64,000 nucleotides of DNA from Oscillospiraceae bacterium NTUH-002-81 (GTDB taxonomy: Bacteria > Bacillota > Clostridia > Lachnospirales > Lachnospiraceae): assembly GCA_032620915.1 (NCBI GenBank), contig CP136052.1, positions 3,232,001-3,296,000 of the forward strand. The letters are read 5' to 3'. Made by a program: the position numbers and the translations under genes. Below, piece by piece: positions 18,161-26,845 of this stretch. The stretch's first letter is position 1, and every line of letters starts with the position of its first letter. The notes beneath the pieces were generated by a model. The model was not told where the DNA came from and did not search any database. It saw nothing but the letters and a program-made list of their open reading frames with translations.

Positions 18161-19513
18161 CTATTTTTTATCATACGTTTTGCAAATCTTTGCCACCACG
18201 CCGCTAAGTGCCAGCAGTGCCAGCAGGTTCGGGATAACCATCAGTCCGTTGAAGAAATCAGACAGCTCCCATACAAGATTAACCTTCAGGGTGGAGCCTA
18301 CCACGATGAACGCCACCACCAGGATGGAGTAAATCTTGGATGCCTTCGCGCCGAACAGATATTTCACATTGATCAGGCCGAAGAAATGCCAGCTTAAGAT
18401 CGTGGAGAAAGCAAAGAACAGCAGGCAGATCGCGATAAAGATATCACCAAAGCCGCCGAATTTTGTCATGAATGCCGCCTGGGTCAGCGCGATGCCTCCC
18501 TTGCCGGTGGACATGGCCCCTGTGGTCAGTACGGAGAATACGGTCAGGTTCAGAATGACGAACGTGTCAATGAACACGCTGATCATAGCGGAAAGTCCCT
18601 GCTCATGCGGGTTCTTTGCTGCTGCTCTCGCATGTGCATGAGGTGTGGAACCCATACCAGCCTCATTGGAGAACAGACCTCTTGCCACACCATAACGAAT
18701 GGCTTCTCTTACGGTAATACCGGCTGCGCCGCCCACGATAGCAGAAGGATTGAATGCGCCCACGAAAATCTGACGGAACGCTTCCGGGATCTGTGCTGCG
18801 TTTAAAAGAATCAGAATCAGGCTTCCGATAATGTAGATCACTGCCATGAAAGGCACCATTTTTTCCACTACCTGTGCCAGACGCTCCGTGCCGCCCACGA
18901 AAATAAACAGGGCGATGATGGCCAGAACGATACCCACTGCCACCGGCGGGATCGGGATATTTCTGGACTCAAACACACCGGAGAACGCGGAACCGATGGA
19001 GTTACTCTGTACCATATTTCCCATGAATCCCAGTGCCAGAATGATAAATACTGCGAATAATGTGGCAAGAACTTTGCCGAATGTGCCTTTGAACGCCTGT
19101 CTTATGTAATACACCGGGCCGCCGGTCACTTCGCCGTGGGCCGTTGTCTTGTATTCCTGTGCCAGACTTGCCTCTGCATAGATGGTCGCCATGCCAAAGA
19201 ATGCGGATACCCACATCCAGAAGATCGCGCCCGGGCCTCCCGAGATCAGAGCAGTTGCCGCTCCGGTCAGATTACCGGTACCTACCTGTGCCGCGATGGC
19301 TGTCGCCATAGACTGGAACGGAGTCATTTCTCCATGCTTCTTCTCGCCGCTGTGTCCCTTTATATGCCCGAATACGAGCCGGATGCCCTCGCCGAAGCGA
19401 CGCACCTGAATAAAGCGCAGGCGAATCGTGAAATAAATTCCCGTTCCGCACAGAAGCAGCAGAAGACCAATCCCCCACATGAATCCGTTCACCTTTGTTA
19501 CCATTTCCAACAT
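18161..19513 (-). CDS. Sodium:alanine/glycine symporter (AGCS family)
   Basis: 450 residues and about 10-11 membrane segments. AGCS carriers import glycine or alanine with Na+. Family signatures: TPFQSMATAIAAQVGTGNLTG near residues 62-82, ATIYAEASLAQEYKTT, and ARGLFSNEAGMGSTPHAHA. The preceding glycine riboswitch points to glycine as the regulated substrate. The ATG at 19513 has AAAGGAGG eight bases upstream, directly after the aptamer. A palindromic repeat (copy C) follows the stop. Confidence 0.92.
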   Translation of the reverse strand: MLEMVTKVNGFMWGIGLLLLLCGTGIYFTIRLRFIQVRRFGEGIRLVFGHIKGHSGEKKHGEMTPFQSMATAIAAQVGTGNLTGAATALISGGPGAIFWMWVSAFFGMATIYAEASLAQEYKTTAHGEVTGGPVYYIRQAFKGTFGKVLATLFAVFIILALGFMGNMVQSNSIGSAFSGVFESRNIPIPPVAVGIVLAIIALFIFVGGTERLAQVVEKMVPFMAVIYIIGSLILILLNAAQIPEAFRQIFVGAFNPSAIVGGAAGITVREAIRYGVARGLFSNEAGMGSTPHAHARAAAKNPHEQGLSAMISVFIDTFVILNLTVFSVLTTGAMSTGKGGIALTQAAFMTKFGGFGDIFIAICLLFFAFSTILSWHFFGLINVKYLFGAKASKIYSILVVAFIVVGSTLKVNLVWELSDFFNGLMVIPNLLALLALSGVVAKICKTYDKK

Positions 19514-19527
19514 GTCATTTTCCTCCT

Positions 19528-19620
19528 TTGTCCTTTTGCCTGAGAGATTAGCGGATACACACTTCCGCCGTACACCTTCGGCGCCCGCTTCGTTCCAGCG
19601 GGGCTCTCCAAAGCCAAGGT
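19528..19620 (-). promoter_or_regulatory. Glycine riboswitch (single aptamer)
   Basis: On the minus strand the conserved parts run in order: TTTGGAGAGCCCC, GGGCGCCGAAGG, then AATCTCTCAGGCAAAAGGAC. Only one aptamer is seen. It ends a few bases before the Shine-Dalgarno site of the symporter, so control of translation initiation is likely. Confidence 0.9.
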
Positions 19621-19628
19621 TTGAACGT

Positions 19629-19645
19629 TATAAAATTTTATACCA
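19629..19645 (-). promoter_or_regulatory. Extended -10 promoter of the glycine riboswitch transcript
   Basis: TGGTATAAA on the minus strand (19637-19645) would start transcription at about 19629, just before the aptamer. A 13-base palindrome, ATCACAGTGTGAT, lies just upstream (about 19659-19672) and could be an operator. Confidence 0.4.
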
Positions 19646-19750
19646 GACCACTTTATCACATCACAGTGTGATTGACAATATTTTTTATCACCCGTTCTCC
19701 TCCTTTGTGCGAATATTACAAAAATTCTTCTTCAAAACATGTATTTATAG

Positions 19751-19779
19751 TTGACTTTTTCACCTGTAAATGGTACATT
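19751..19779 (+). promoter_or_regulatory. Promoter of the riboswitch-MATE transcript
   Basis: TTGACT (19751-19756), 17 bases, TACATT (19774-19779). A start near 19786 would place the FMN-type aptamer at the very 5' end of the message. Confidence 0.6.
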
Positions 19780-19791
19780 CTGGGTATGGGA

Positions 19792-19896
19792 TTTCTTCGG
19801 AAATGGGAAGCTACTCTACTGGCGGTACAGCCCGCGAGCGCAAGCTAATCCGGTGCAGTTCCGGAGCCAACAGTCAAGTCTGGATGGGAGAAGAAA
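19792..19896 (+). promoter_or_regulatory. FMN-type (RFN) riboswitch upstream of a MATE transporter
   Basis: Conserved RFN blocks appear in order: CTTCGG, ACTGGCGGTA, AGCCCGCGAGCGC, CCGGTGCAGTTCCGGAGCC, then AGTCTGGATGGGAGAAG. P1 pairs TTTCTTC (19792-19798) with GAAGAAA (19890-19896). The P2 region is looser than usual, and GCCAACAG stands where GCCGACRG is common. A second TTTCTTCT at 19917-19924 can also pair with the 3' P1 strand, giving a simple switching mechanism. Confidence 0.85.
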
Positions 19897-19950
19897 ATGC
19901 CTGTGAGATACTTTTATTTCTTCTATATGTAATGTAAGGAGGTATTTTTC

Positions 19951-21351
19951 ATGACAGATTCCAATTCCAAAACATCCAGCTCTGTGCCGCCTGCGGCCAA
20001 TCCGCTGGCCACCGAGCCCATCAGCCATCTGATCCGCAAGTATTCCATTCCCACAGCCCTGACGCTGATGGTGAACTATCTTTATAATATTGCCGACCAG
20101 ATTTTCGTCGGACAGGGCGTGGGCATCACCGGCATGGCTGCCACCAATGTAGCCTTTCCGCTGACCATCGTCACCACCGCACTGGCGCTCATGCTGGGAG
20201 ACGGCTGCTCTGCCAACCTGAACTTAAGCCTGGGACGAGGCGAACAGGATACCGCCGACCGTACCATCAGCCACGCCGTGACGCTTCTGGTGAGCACCGG
20301 CGTTCTCCTTGCACTGTTCGGCAGCATTTTTGCGCCGCAGATCGTCCGGGCCTTCGGCGCCACCGACACGGCATTTTCCGCAGCCCTGGACTACACCCGG
20401 ATCATCGTTTTCGGTCTGCCGTTCCTTCTGTTCTGCACGTCATTCACATCCATCATCCGGGCAGACGGCAATCCGGCTTATTCCATGCGCTGCATGATCC
20501 TGGGTGCCATCATCAATCTGGTGCTGGATCCGCTGTTTATCTTTGGCTTTCACGCCGGGGTCAAAGGCGCTGCCGTTGCCACCGTCATCGGACAGGTGGT
20601 ATCCGGCTGCTGCTTCCTTGCCTACCTGCCGCGGCTGAAAAGCTTCCATATAAAAAAGAATCACCTGAAACCCACGGCAGCACTGACCGGCAGAATTCTC
20701 AAACTGGGCTTTCCCAGCTTTCTGACCCAGATCATGACCGCCCTGGTGCAGGTGACCATGAACAACCTGATGAAGACCTGCGGCGCTGCCAGTGTGTACG
20801 GCAGTGATATCGCCCTGTCCGTGTACGGTGCTTCCATGAAGGTGTACCAGATCGCCCATGCCATGTTTGTCGGCGTGTCCTCCGCCACCCAGCCCATCAA
20901 CGGCTTCAACTATGGTGCCAAAAATTACGGCCGTGTCCGGGAGACGTACCGGCTGGCTTCCAGGATCGCGCTACTGGTATCCATCGGCTGGTTTGCTGTA
21001 TATCAGCTATTCCCCACCTACATCGGACGGCTGTTCGTCTCCGGAGAGCCGCTGTACCTGGCTGCCTGCCAGCATTTCTTCCGATTATATATGATGGCGT
21101 TCTTCGTGTATGGCATCCATATGGCCATCTCCGCATTTTTCCAGGGCATCGGCCAGCCCACCAAGGCGCTGATCATTCCACTGGTGCGGCAGGGCATTGT
21201 CCTGATCCCGCTGGCACTGCTTCTGTCCGCCCGGTTCGGCCTGGACGGCGCACTGCTGGCCGTTCCCGTGGCCGATCTGGCAGCCTTCGTGATCTCCGTC
21301 GTTCTGGTGAAGGGAGAATTCTCCCGGTGGAGAAAACAGGGATGGCTTTAA
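19951..21351 (+). CDS. MATE family multidrug/metabolite transporter
   Basis: 466 residues with 12 predicted membrane segments. MATE proteins use Na+ or H+ gradients to move organic cations or metabolites, usually outward. Family features: LMVNYLYNIADQIFVGQGVG near the N-terminus, the repeat-half motif QIMTALVQVTMNNLMKTCG, and QPINGFNYGAKNYGRVRE. AAGGAGG lies about nine bases before the ATG. The leader contains an FMN-type riboswitch, so the substrate may be a flavin, a flavin breakdown product or an analogue; this is inference from context. The neighbours on both sides face the other way, so it is monocistronic. Confidence 0.9.
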   Translation: MTDSNSKTSSSVPPAANPLATEPISHLIRKYSIPTALTLMVNYLYNIADQIFVGQGVGITGMAATNVAFPLTIVTTALALMLGDGCSANLNLSLGRGEQDTADRTISHAVTLLVSTGVLLALFGSIFAPQIVRAFGATDTAFSAALDYTRIIVFGLPFLLFCTSFTSIIRADGNPAYSMRCMILGAIINLVLDPLFIFGFHAGVKGAAVATVIGQVVSGCCFLAYLPRLKSFHIKKNHLKPTAALTGRILKLGFPSFLTQIMTALVQVTMNNLMKTCGAASVYGSDIALSVYGASMKVYQIAHAMFVGVSSATQPINGFNYGAKNYGRVRETYRLASRIALLVSIGWFAVYQLFPTYIGRLFVSGEPLYLAACQHFFRLYMMAFFVYGIHMAISAFFQGIGQPTKALIIPLVRQGIVLIPLALLLSARFGLDGALLAVPVADLAAFVISVVLVKGEFSRWRKQGWL

Positions 21352-21412
21352 AATTTGCCGCACCATACAGTCATACCTATCAAAACAACACCATATGACG
21401 ATTACCTGTAAA

Positions 21413-21462
21413 GAGGGAGCGCTTTCTGATATCTATCAATCTCTCTTAAGACGTGCTCCCTC
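21413..21462. terminator. Convergent hairpin between the MATE and HPr genes
   Basis: GAGGGAGC (21413-21420) pairs with GCTCCCTC (21455-21462) across a 34-base loop. The T-tract is weak on both sides, so termination is inferred mainly from its position between convergent genes. Confidence 0.4.
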
Positions 21463-21474
21463 GTCACCTTCTGA

Positions 21475-21732
21475 TCACAGATTTTCACTCATGAATCTCT
21501 CCAGCACAGCCGCCGCCTCTTCCTCGTCCGGCCCTTCCACCGTGATCTCCACCCGGTCTCCCTCTTTTGCCGCCAGTCCCATGAGGCTTAAGATCTTCTT
21601 GGCATCCCCTTCTTTTCCCTTACAGCGCACCCGGATTTCCGAGGTAAACTTTGACGCTTCTTTCACAAGCATTCCCGCCGGTCTGGCATGGATCCCCAGC
21701 GCATCCCGGATCGTATATTCTATACATTTCAT
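21475..21732 (-). CDS. Phosphocarrier HPr with His15 but without Ser46
   Basis: 85 residues from the ATG at 21732 (AAGGAAGGG upstream). The active-site motif GIHARPAGML places His at position 15, so it can take phosphate from enzyme I. At position 46 HPr normally has Ser, the target of HPr kinase; here it is Lys (DAKKILSLMG), with the nearest Ser at 49. It should therefore work in sugar uptake but escape kinase control. This complements the Crh-like protein at 11150-11404, which keeps Ser46 and lacks His15. No PTS genes lie nearby. Confidence 0.9.
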   Translation of the reverse strand: MKCIEYTIRDALGIHARPAGMLVKEASKFTSEIRVRCKGKEGDAKKILSLMGLAAKEGDRVEITVEGPDEEEAAAVLERFMSENL

Positions 21733-21911
21733 AGCATTTCCCTTCCTTATACCTTTCATTTTTTCACTGTATAGTATCTTCCGCAAATGCTGTTTTATCC
21801 CTGATTTCCGCCATTTTCAGGTAGTTGTAACTAACTCCGGTTTTTTATAAAAAATTTTGACGAAATGCGTACATATCTTGTCATTGTACTTGATTATGTA
21901 CACGAAGCACC

Positions 21912-21940
21912 TTGTGAAATGCTTCAAAAAATGCTATATT
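21912..21940 (+). promoter_or_regulatory. Promoter of the polyferredoxin-PFOR operon with overlapping Rex-like site
   Basis: TTGTGA (21912-21917), 17 bases, TATATT (21935-21940). The sequence TTGTGAAATGCTTCAAAA (21912-21929) differs at one position from the Rex consensus TTGTGAA-N4-TTCACAA and covers the -35 box. Further inverted repeats flank it: GTACATA/TATGTAC (21869-21901) upstream and ATGAATTA/TAATTCAT (21948-21973) in the leader. Confidence 0.6.
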
Positions 21941-21995
21941 TTTATCAATGAATTAAATAACTCAATAATTCATTTTAATAGAAGGAGGATTTCAT

Positions 21996-23288
21996 ATGAG
22001 TACCAATCACGACAAGGCCGAGGGACTCGTCGGAAAGATTCTGGCGTTTCTGCCCGGTCTCGATTGCTGTGGTTTGGGTGGCTGCGGAAAAGCAAGCTGT
22101 GCGGAATGTGCACAGGCTATCGCTGAGACCGGAGATGCTGCCCTCTGTCCCGCATGCGATCAGGATGCTGTCAATTCCATCAGCGAGCTTTTGGGCGTAG
22201 CTCCGGTGGAAGTAACCAAGAAGATTGCCTTCATCAGCTGCGCTGGACATGCTGCCGGCAAAGCAAGATTCGCCGGCTGTTCTTCCTGCCAGGAGGCTGT
22301 TGACCAGGGCTTCCAGCGCGGAGAGTGCAAGAGCGGATGTGTAGGCGTTGGTTCCTGTATCGATGTCTGTAAATATGGCGCAATGAGCTTCGAAGACGGT
22401 AAAGTGATCATTGACGCCGAGAAGTGCAACGGCTGTGGTGCCTGCGCGAATGCTGCTGCCTGTCCGCAGCATATTATCCGCATGATCCCTGCGGATGCTA
22501 CCAACTTCATCCCCTGCTCTTCCACAGAGGAGGATGATGAGATCGTACGCAAGACATGCGGCTACGGCTGTATCGCCTGCGGCGAGTGCGAACGTGCCTG
22601 CCCGAAGGGTGCTGTTTCCATCGTGAATAACCATGCGGTTATCGACTATGAGAAGTGCGAAGGCTGCGTTGCATGTACCGTAAAATGTAAGAAGAAGATT
22701 ATCGTTGATACACTCCACGACCTGACTGTCCTCAAGGACAAGGTTGCTTTCGTAAGATGCAGCGGCGGCAGAGCTTCCGAGGTATTCAAACAGATGGGCA
22801 TCCAGACCTGTGCTGAGGCAGCAGCAGTTGACCGCAAGGAGCTGGGTCTGTGTACCACAGGCTGTGTTGGCCAGGGTGCTTGTACAGCAGCCTGCCGTTA
22901 CGGTGCTCTGACAATGGTTGACGGCGTAGCCAAGGTTGACCCTGACAAGTGTGTGGGATGTAAGGATTGTACATATGCATGTCCTATGGGCCTGATCACC
23001 ATGGTTCCTTACAAGGGCATGAAGCTCGTTCCCTGCTCTTCTACTGCTGACTATGCAGACAAGGCTAAAGTATGTGATTCCGCATGTATCGGATGCGGCG
23101 ACTGTAAGGCAAACTGCCCGAACGGCGCGATCTATGCAGAGGGCAAGCACGCAGTGATCGATCCCGAGATCTGCGAGGACTGCCAGGTATGTCAGTACAT
23201 GTGTGCAAGAAAGGTCATCAAGGAACAGGTTGTTCCGGAGCACATTTTCCTGCAGCGTGAAGCTTTAGGTCTTGGAAAAGGAGAGTGA
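21996..23288 (+). CDS. Soluble RnfB-like polyferredoxin with duplicated FeS cassette
   Basis: 430 residues with no membrane segment. The N-terminus (20-60, LPGLDCCGLGGCGKASCAEC) matches the four-Cys Fe-S domain found in RnfB. Two similar cassettes follow: about 77-235 (KKIAFISCAG onward) and 250-410 (KVAFVRCSGG onward). Each holds an internal Cys-rich segment and two ferredoxin-type CxxCxxCxxxC clusters (for example 144-156, 192-202, 319-329, 364-374). It probably carries at least six clusters. The next gene, PFOR, follows with overlap or near-overlap, and a GltD-like oxidoreductase comes third. A role as the electron wire between them is inference from the operon. AAGGAGG precedes the ATG. 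Confidence 0.82.
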   Translation: MSTNHDKAEGLVGKILAFLPGLDCCGLGGCGKASCAECAQAIAETGDAALCPACDQDAVNSISELLGVAPVEVTKKIAFISCAGHAAGKARFAGCSSCQEAVDQGFQRGECKSGCVGVGSCIDVCKYGAMSFEDGKVIIDAEKCNGCGACANAAACPQHIIRMIPADATNFIPCSSTEEDDEIVRKTCGYGCIACGECERACPKGAVSIVNNHAVIDYEKCEGCVACTVKCKKKIIVDTLHDLTVLKDKVAFVRCSGGRASEVFKQMGIQTCAEAAAVDRKELGLCTTGCVGQGACTAACRYGALTMVDGVAKVDPDKCVGCKDCTYACPMGLITMVPYKGMKLVPCSSTADYADKAKVCDSACIGCGDCKANCPNGAIYAEGKHAVIDPEICEDCQVCQYMCARKVIKEQVVPEHIFLQREALGLGKGE

Positions 23289-23293
23289 TTCAG

Positions 23294-26200
23294 GTGAGAA
23301 AATTAAAGACAATGGATGGAAACACCGCTGCCGCTCATGTAGCCTATGCCTTTTCTGAGGTTGCTGCGATCTACCCGATCACACCTTCCTCCCCGATGGC
23401 TGAGAACATGGACGAATGGGTTTCCCAGGATAGAACCAATATTTTTGGCGAGAAAGTTAATATCGTAGAAATGCAGTCCGAGGCTGGTGCTGCAGGTGCC
23501 GTACACGGTTCCATTACCGCAGGTTCCTACACTTCCACCTTCACTGCTTCCCAGGGATTACTTCTGATGATCCCCAACATGTACAAGCTGGCCGGTGAGC
23601 AGACACCTACCGTGTTCCACGTAGCTGCAAGAGCACTGGCTTCCCATGCATTATCCATCTTCGGCGACCATTCCGACGTTATGGCATGTCGTCAGACCGG
23701 TTTCGCAATGCTGGCTTCCAACAGCGTACAGCAGGCAATGGACCTGGCAGCTGTTGCACATCTGTCCACCATCGCAGGCCACCTTCCGATGATGCACTTC
23801 TTCGATGGCTTCCGTACTTCTCATGAGTACCAGAAGATCGAGGTATGGGATTATGATGACCTGAAGGAAATGGTTGACTGGGATGCTGTCAAGGCATTCA
23901 AGGCTCGTTCCCTGAACCCCAACCACCCGCACCTGATGGGATCTGCCGAGCAGCCTGAGACTTTCTTCCAGCACAGAGAGGCAAGCAACCCTGCATATCT
24001 GGAGACTCCGGATCTGGTTGCCAAGTACATGGATAAAGTCAATGCAAAGATCGGCACAGACTACAAACCGTTCAACTACTATGGCGCAGAGGACGCAACA
24101 GAGATCATCGTAGCTATGGGTTCTGTCTGCGACGCTGCTGAGGAGCTGATCGACTACCTGACAGCGCAGGGACGCAAGGTCGGCATGATCGAGGTACATC
24201 TGTACCGTCCGTTCTCCCAGAAGTATCTGCTGAACGTAATGCCGAAGACTGTGAAGAAGATCGCTGTTCTGGACCGTACGAAAGAGCCCGGAAGTATCGG
24301 CGAGCCTCTTTACCTGGATATCGTTGCTGCACTGCACGGCACAGAGTTTGAGAACTGCACGATCGTAGGCGGCCGTTACGGACTTGGTTCCAAGGATACA
24401 CAGCCTGGCGATATCCTTGCTGTATATGAGAACCTGTGGAGCGAGAACCCGAAGAAAGAGTTCACCATCTCCATCAACGATGATGTGACACATCTGTCCC
24501 TGCCTACCACAAGCAATCCGGATGTTGCTCCTAAGGGCACGAAAGCTTGTAAGTTCTGGGGTCTGGGTGCAGACGGTACCGTTGGTGCCAACAAGAACAG
24601 CGTTAAGATCATCGGTGACCACACAGACAAGAAGGTACAGGCATACTTCCAGTATGACTCCAAGAAGTCCGGTGGTGTTACGATCTCCCACTTACGTTTC
24701 GGAGATTCCCCGATCAAATCTACTTACTATGTAAAACAGGCTGACTTCGTTGCCTGCCACAACAGCGCATATCTGTATCGTTACGAAATGGTACAGGATG
24801 TAAAACCGGGCGGATTCTTCCTCCTGAACTGCGTATGGAGCGACGAGGAGCTGGAAGAGCATCTTCCTGCAAAGGTAAAACGTTACATTGCCAACAACAA
24901 TGTACAGTTCTACACCTGTGACGCTGTATCCATCGCCAAGAAGATCGGTCTGGGCGCAAGAAGAACGAACTCCGTTCTGCAGGCTGCATTCTTCAAACTG
25001 GCTGATATCATCCCGATCGACGATGCAGTAGGCTACATGAAGGACGCTATCCGTCATACCTACGGCAAGAAGGGTGAAGATATCGTAAACATGAACCTGG
25101 CAGCTGTTGATGCCGGTGTTAATCATATTCATAAAGTTGTTGTTCCGGAGAGCTGGAAGACCGCTGCTGATGAGGCTCCGGCACCGAAGCTTGTCGGCCG
25201 TGACAAGGCTCACACCGATTACCTGAACGACATCCTGGTACCGACCAACACCTTAACCGGTGATGCTGTTCCGGTATCCACCTTCCTTTCTACCGTCAAC
25301 GGTATGATCCCGTCCGGTACTGCTGCATACGAGAAGCGCGGCATCGCTGCTGATCTTCCGAAGTGGGATTTCACAAAATGTATGCAGTGTAACTGGTGTT
25401 CTTATGTATGCCCGCACGGCGTAATCCGTCCGTTCGTTCTGAACGATGCTGAGGCTGAAGGCGTTGATGGCGTACTGAACATGAAGGGTACCAAGGATAA
25501 GAAGTTCACCATCGCAATCTCTGCTCTTGACTGTACCGGATGCGGATCCTGTGCACAGGTTTGCCCGGCAAGAGAGAAAGCTCTGGAGATGATCCCTGCA
25601 GAGACAGAGTACATGGATGAGCAGCAGGCAAAATACAACGGCCTGTTTGGCAACGTAACAGATAAAGAGATTCCGTTCAAGGAAGACACTGTAAAGGGCT
25701 CTCAGTTCCGTCAGCCTCTTATGGAGTTCTCCGGTGCATGCCCTGGCTGCGGCGAGTCTCCTTATGCAAAACTGATCACACAGCTGTTTGGCGAGCGTAT
25801 GTTCATTGCAAACGCAACAGGATGCTCCTCTATCTGGGGCTGCAGTGCACCGAGCTCACCTTACACAGTCAATAAAGAAGGCAAAGGACCGGCATGGGCT
25901 AACTCCCTGTTCGAGGACAATGCCGAGTTCGGTTTCGGTATGTCTGTATCCGTAGAGGCAAGAAGAAACGAACTGAAATCTGCTGTTGAGCGTCTGAATG
26001 ATGTACTTGGAGTTCCTGCACGTGCATGGCTCGCATCCTTCAATGATGCAAAACAGTCCAAGGTAACCGGAGATATCCTTCTTGCAGAGTGTGAGAAGAT
26101 CCAGGATACCAATGCCGATGCAAAATACGTTGTAGAGAACCAGGATATGCTGAACAAGCCGTCCATGTGGATCTTCGGCGGTGACGGATGGGCATACGAT

Positions 26201-26842
26201 ATCGGTTACGGCGGTGTTGACCACGTTCTCGCTTCCGGCCGCAATATCAATGTCATGGTATTCGATACCGAGGTTTACTCCAACACCGGCGGACAGTCTT
26301 CCAAGTCCACACCTATGGGTGCTGTTGCGAAGTTCGCTGCTTCCGGTAAAGCTGTAAAGAAGAAAGACCTGGCACAGATCGCTATGGCTTACGGCTATGT
26401 ATATGTTGCACAGATCGCTATGGGTGCAAACCCGAACCAAACACTGCAGGCACTGCGTGAGGCAGAGGCATATGACGGACCGTCCCTGATCATCGCTTAC
26501 GCTCCTTGTATCAACCACGGTGTAAAAGCCGGCATGAACAAGGCTATGCTGGAGATGAAGAACGCCGTTCGTTCCGGTTACTGGAACCTGCTTCGTTACA
26601 ACCCGACCCTGGCTGCAGAAGGCAAGAATCCTCTGTCCATCGACAGCGGTGTTGCTACTGAGAGCTACCGTGATTTCATCATGGGTGAGGTACGTTACAA
26701 CTCCCTGAAACTGAAGTTCCCTGACAGAGCAGAACAGCTCTTCACCAAGGCTGAGGAACTGGCTCATGACCGTTATGACGAGCTGATTACCCGTCGTGAC
26801 AGCTTCAGCGAACTGGAAACACTGGAAAAGGGAGGAAAGTAA
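23294..26842 (+). CDS. nifJ: Pyruvate:ferredoxin (flavodoxin) oxidoreductase
   Basis: About 1,182 residues, a full-length single-chain PFOR. It converts pyruvate and CoA to acetyl-CoA, CO2 and reduced ferredoxin using thiamine diphosphate and three [4Fe-4S] clusters. I prefer the GTG at 23294 (MRKLKTMDGNTAAAHVAYAF) because AGGAG lies ten bases upstream; the GTG at 23285 has almost no spacing. Seen: AAIYPITPSSPMAENMDEW, the ferredoxin domain CNWCSYVCPHG and CTGCGSCAQVCP, the proximal cluster PGCGESPYAK, and the TPP motif GDGWAYDIGYGG. Codon use is strikingly biased, as in a highly expressed gene. It is the second gene of the polyferredoxin operon. Confidence 0.96.
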   Translation: MRKLKTMDGNTAAAHVAYAFSEVAAIYPITPSSPMAENMDEWVSQDRTNIFGEKVNIVEMQSEAGAAGAVHGSITAGSYTSTFTASQGLLLMIPNMYKLAGEQTPTVFHVAARALASHALSIFGDHSDVMACRQTGFAMLASNSVQQAMDLAAVAHLSTIAGHLPMMHFFDGFRTSHEYQKIEVWDYDDLKEMVDWDAVKAFKARSLNPNHPHLMGSAEQPETFFQHREASNPAYLETPDLVAKYMDKVNAKIGTDYKPFNYYGAEDATEIIVAMGSVCDAAEELIDYLTAQGRKVGMIEVHLYRPFSQKYLLNVMPKTVKKIAVLDRTKEPGSIGEPLYLDIVAALHGTEFENCTIVGGRYGLGSKDTQPGDILAVYENLWSENPKKEFTISINDDVTHLSLPTTSNPDVAPKGTKACKFWGLGADGTVGANKNSVKIIGDHTDKKVQAYFQYDSKKSGGVTISHLRFGDSPIKSTYYVKQADFVACHNSAYLYRYEMVQDVKPGGFFLLNCVWSDEELEEHLPAKVKRYIANNNVQFYTCDAVSIAKKIGLGARRTNSVLQAAFFKLADIIPIDDAVGYMKDAIRHTYGKKGEDIVNMNLAAVDAGVNHIHKVVVPESWKTAADEAPAPKLVGRDKAHTDYLNDILVPTNTLTGDAVPVSTFLSTVNGMIPSGTAAYEKRGIAADLPKWDFTKCMQCNWCSYVCPHGVIRPFVLNDAEAEGVDGVLNMKGTKDKKFTIAISALDCTGCGSCAQVCPAREKALEMIPAETEYMDEQQAKYNGLFGNVTDKEIPFKEDTVKGSQFRQPLMEFSGACPGCGESPYAKLITQLFGERMFIANATGCSSIWGCSAPSSPYTVNKEGKGPAWANSLFEDNAEFGFGMSVSVEARRNELKSAVERLNDVLGVPARAWLASFNDAKQSKVTGDILLAECEKIQDTNADAKYVVENQDMLNKPSMWIFGGDGWAYDIGYGGVDHVLASGRNINVMVFDTEVYSNTGGQSSKSTPMGAVAKFAASGKAVKKKDLAQIAMAYGYVYVAQIAMGANPNQTLQALREAEAYDGPSLIIAYAPCINHGVKAGMNKAMLEMKNAVRSGYWNLLRYNPTLAAEGKNPLSIDSGVATESYRDFIMGEVRYNSLKLKFPDRAEQLFTKAEELAHDRYDELITRRDSFSELETLEKGGK

Positions 26843-26845
26843 AGC

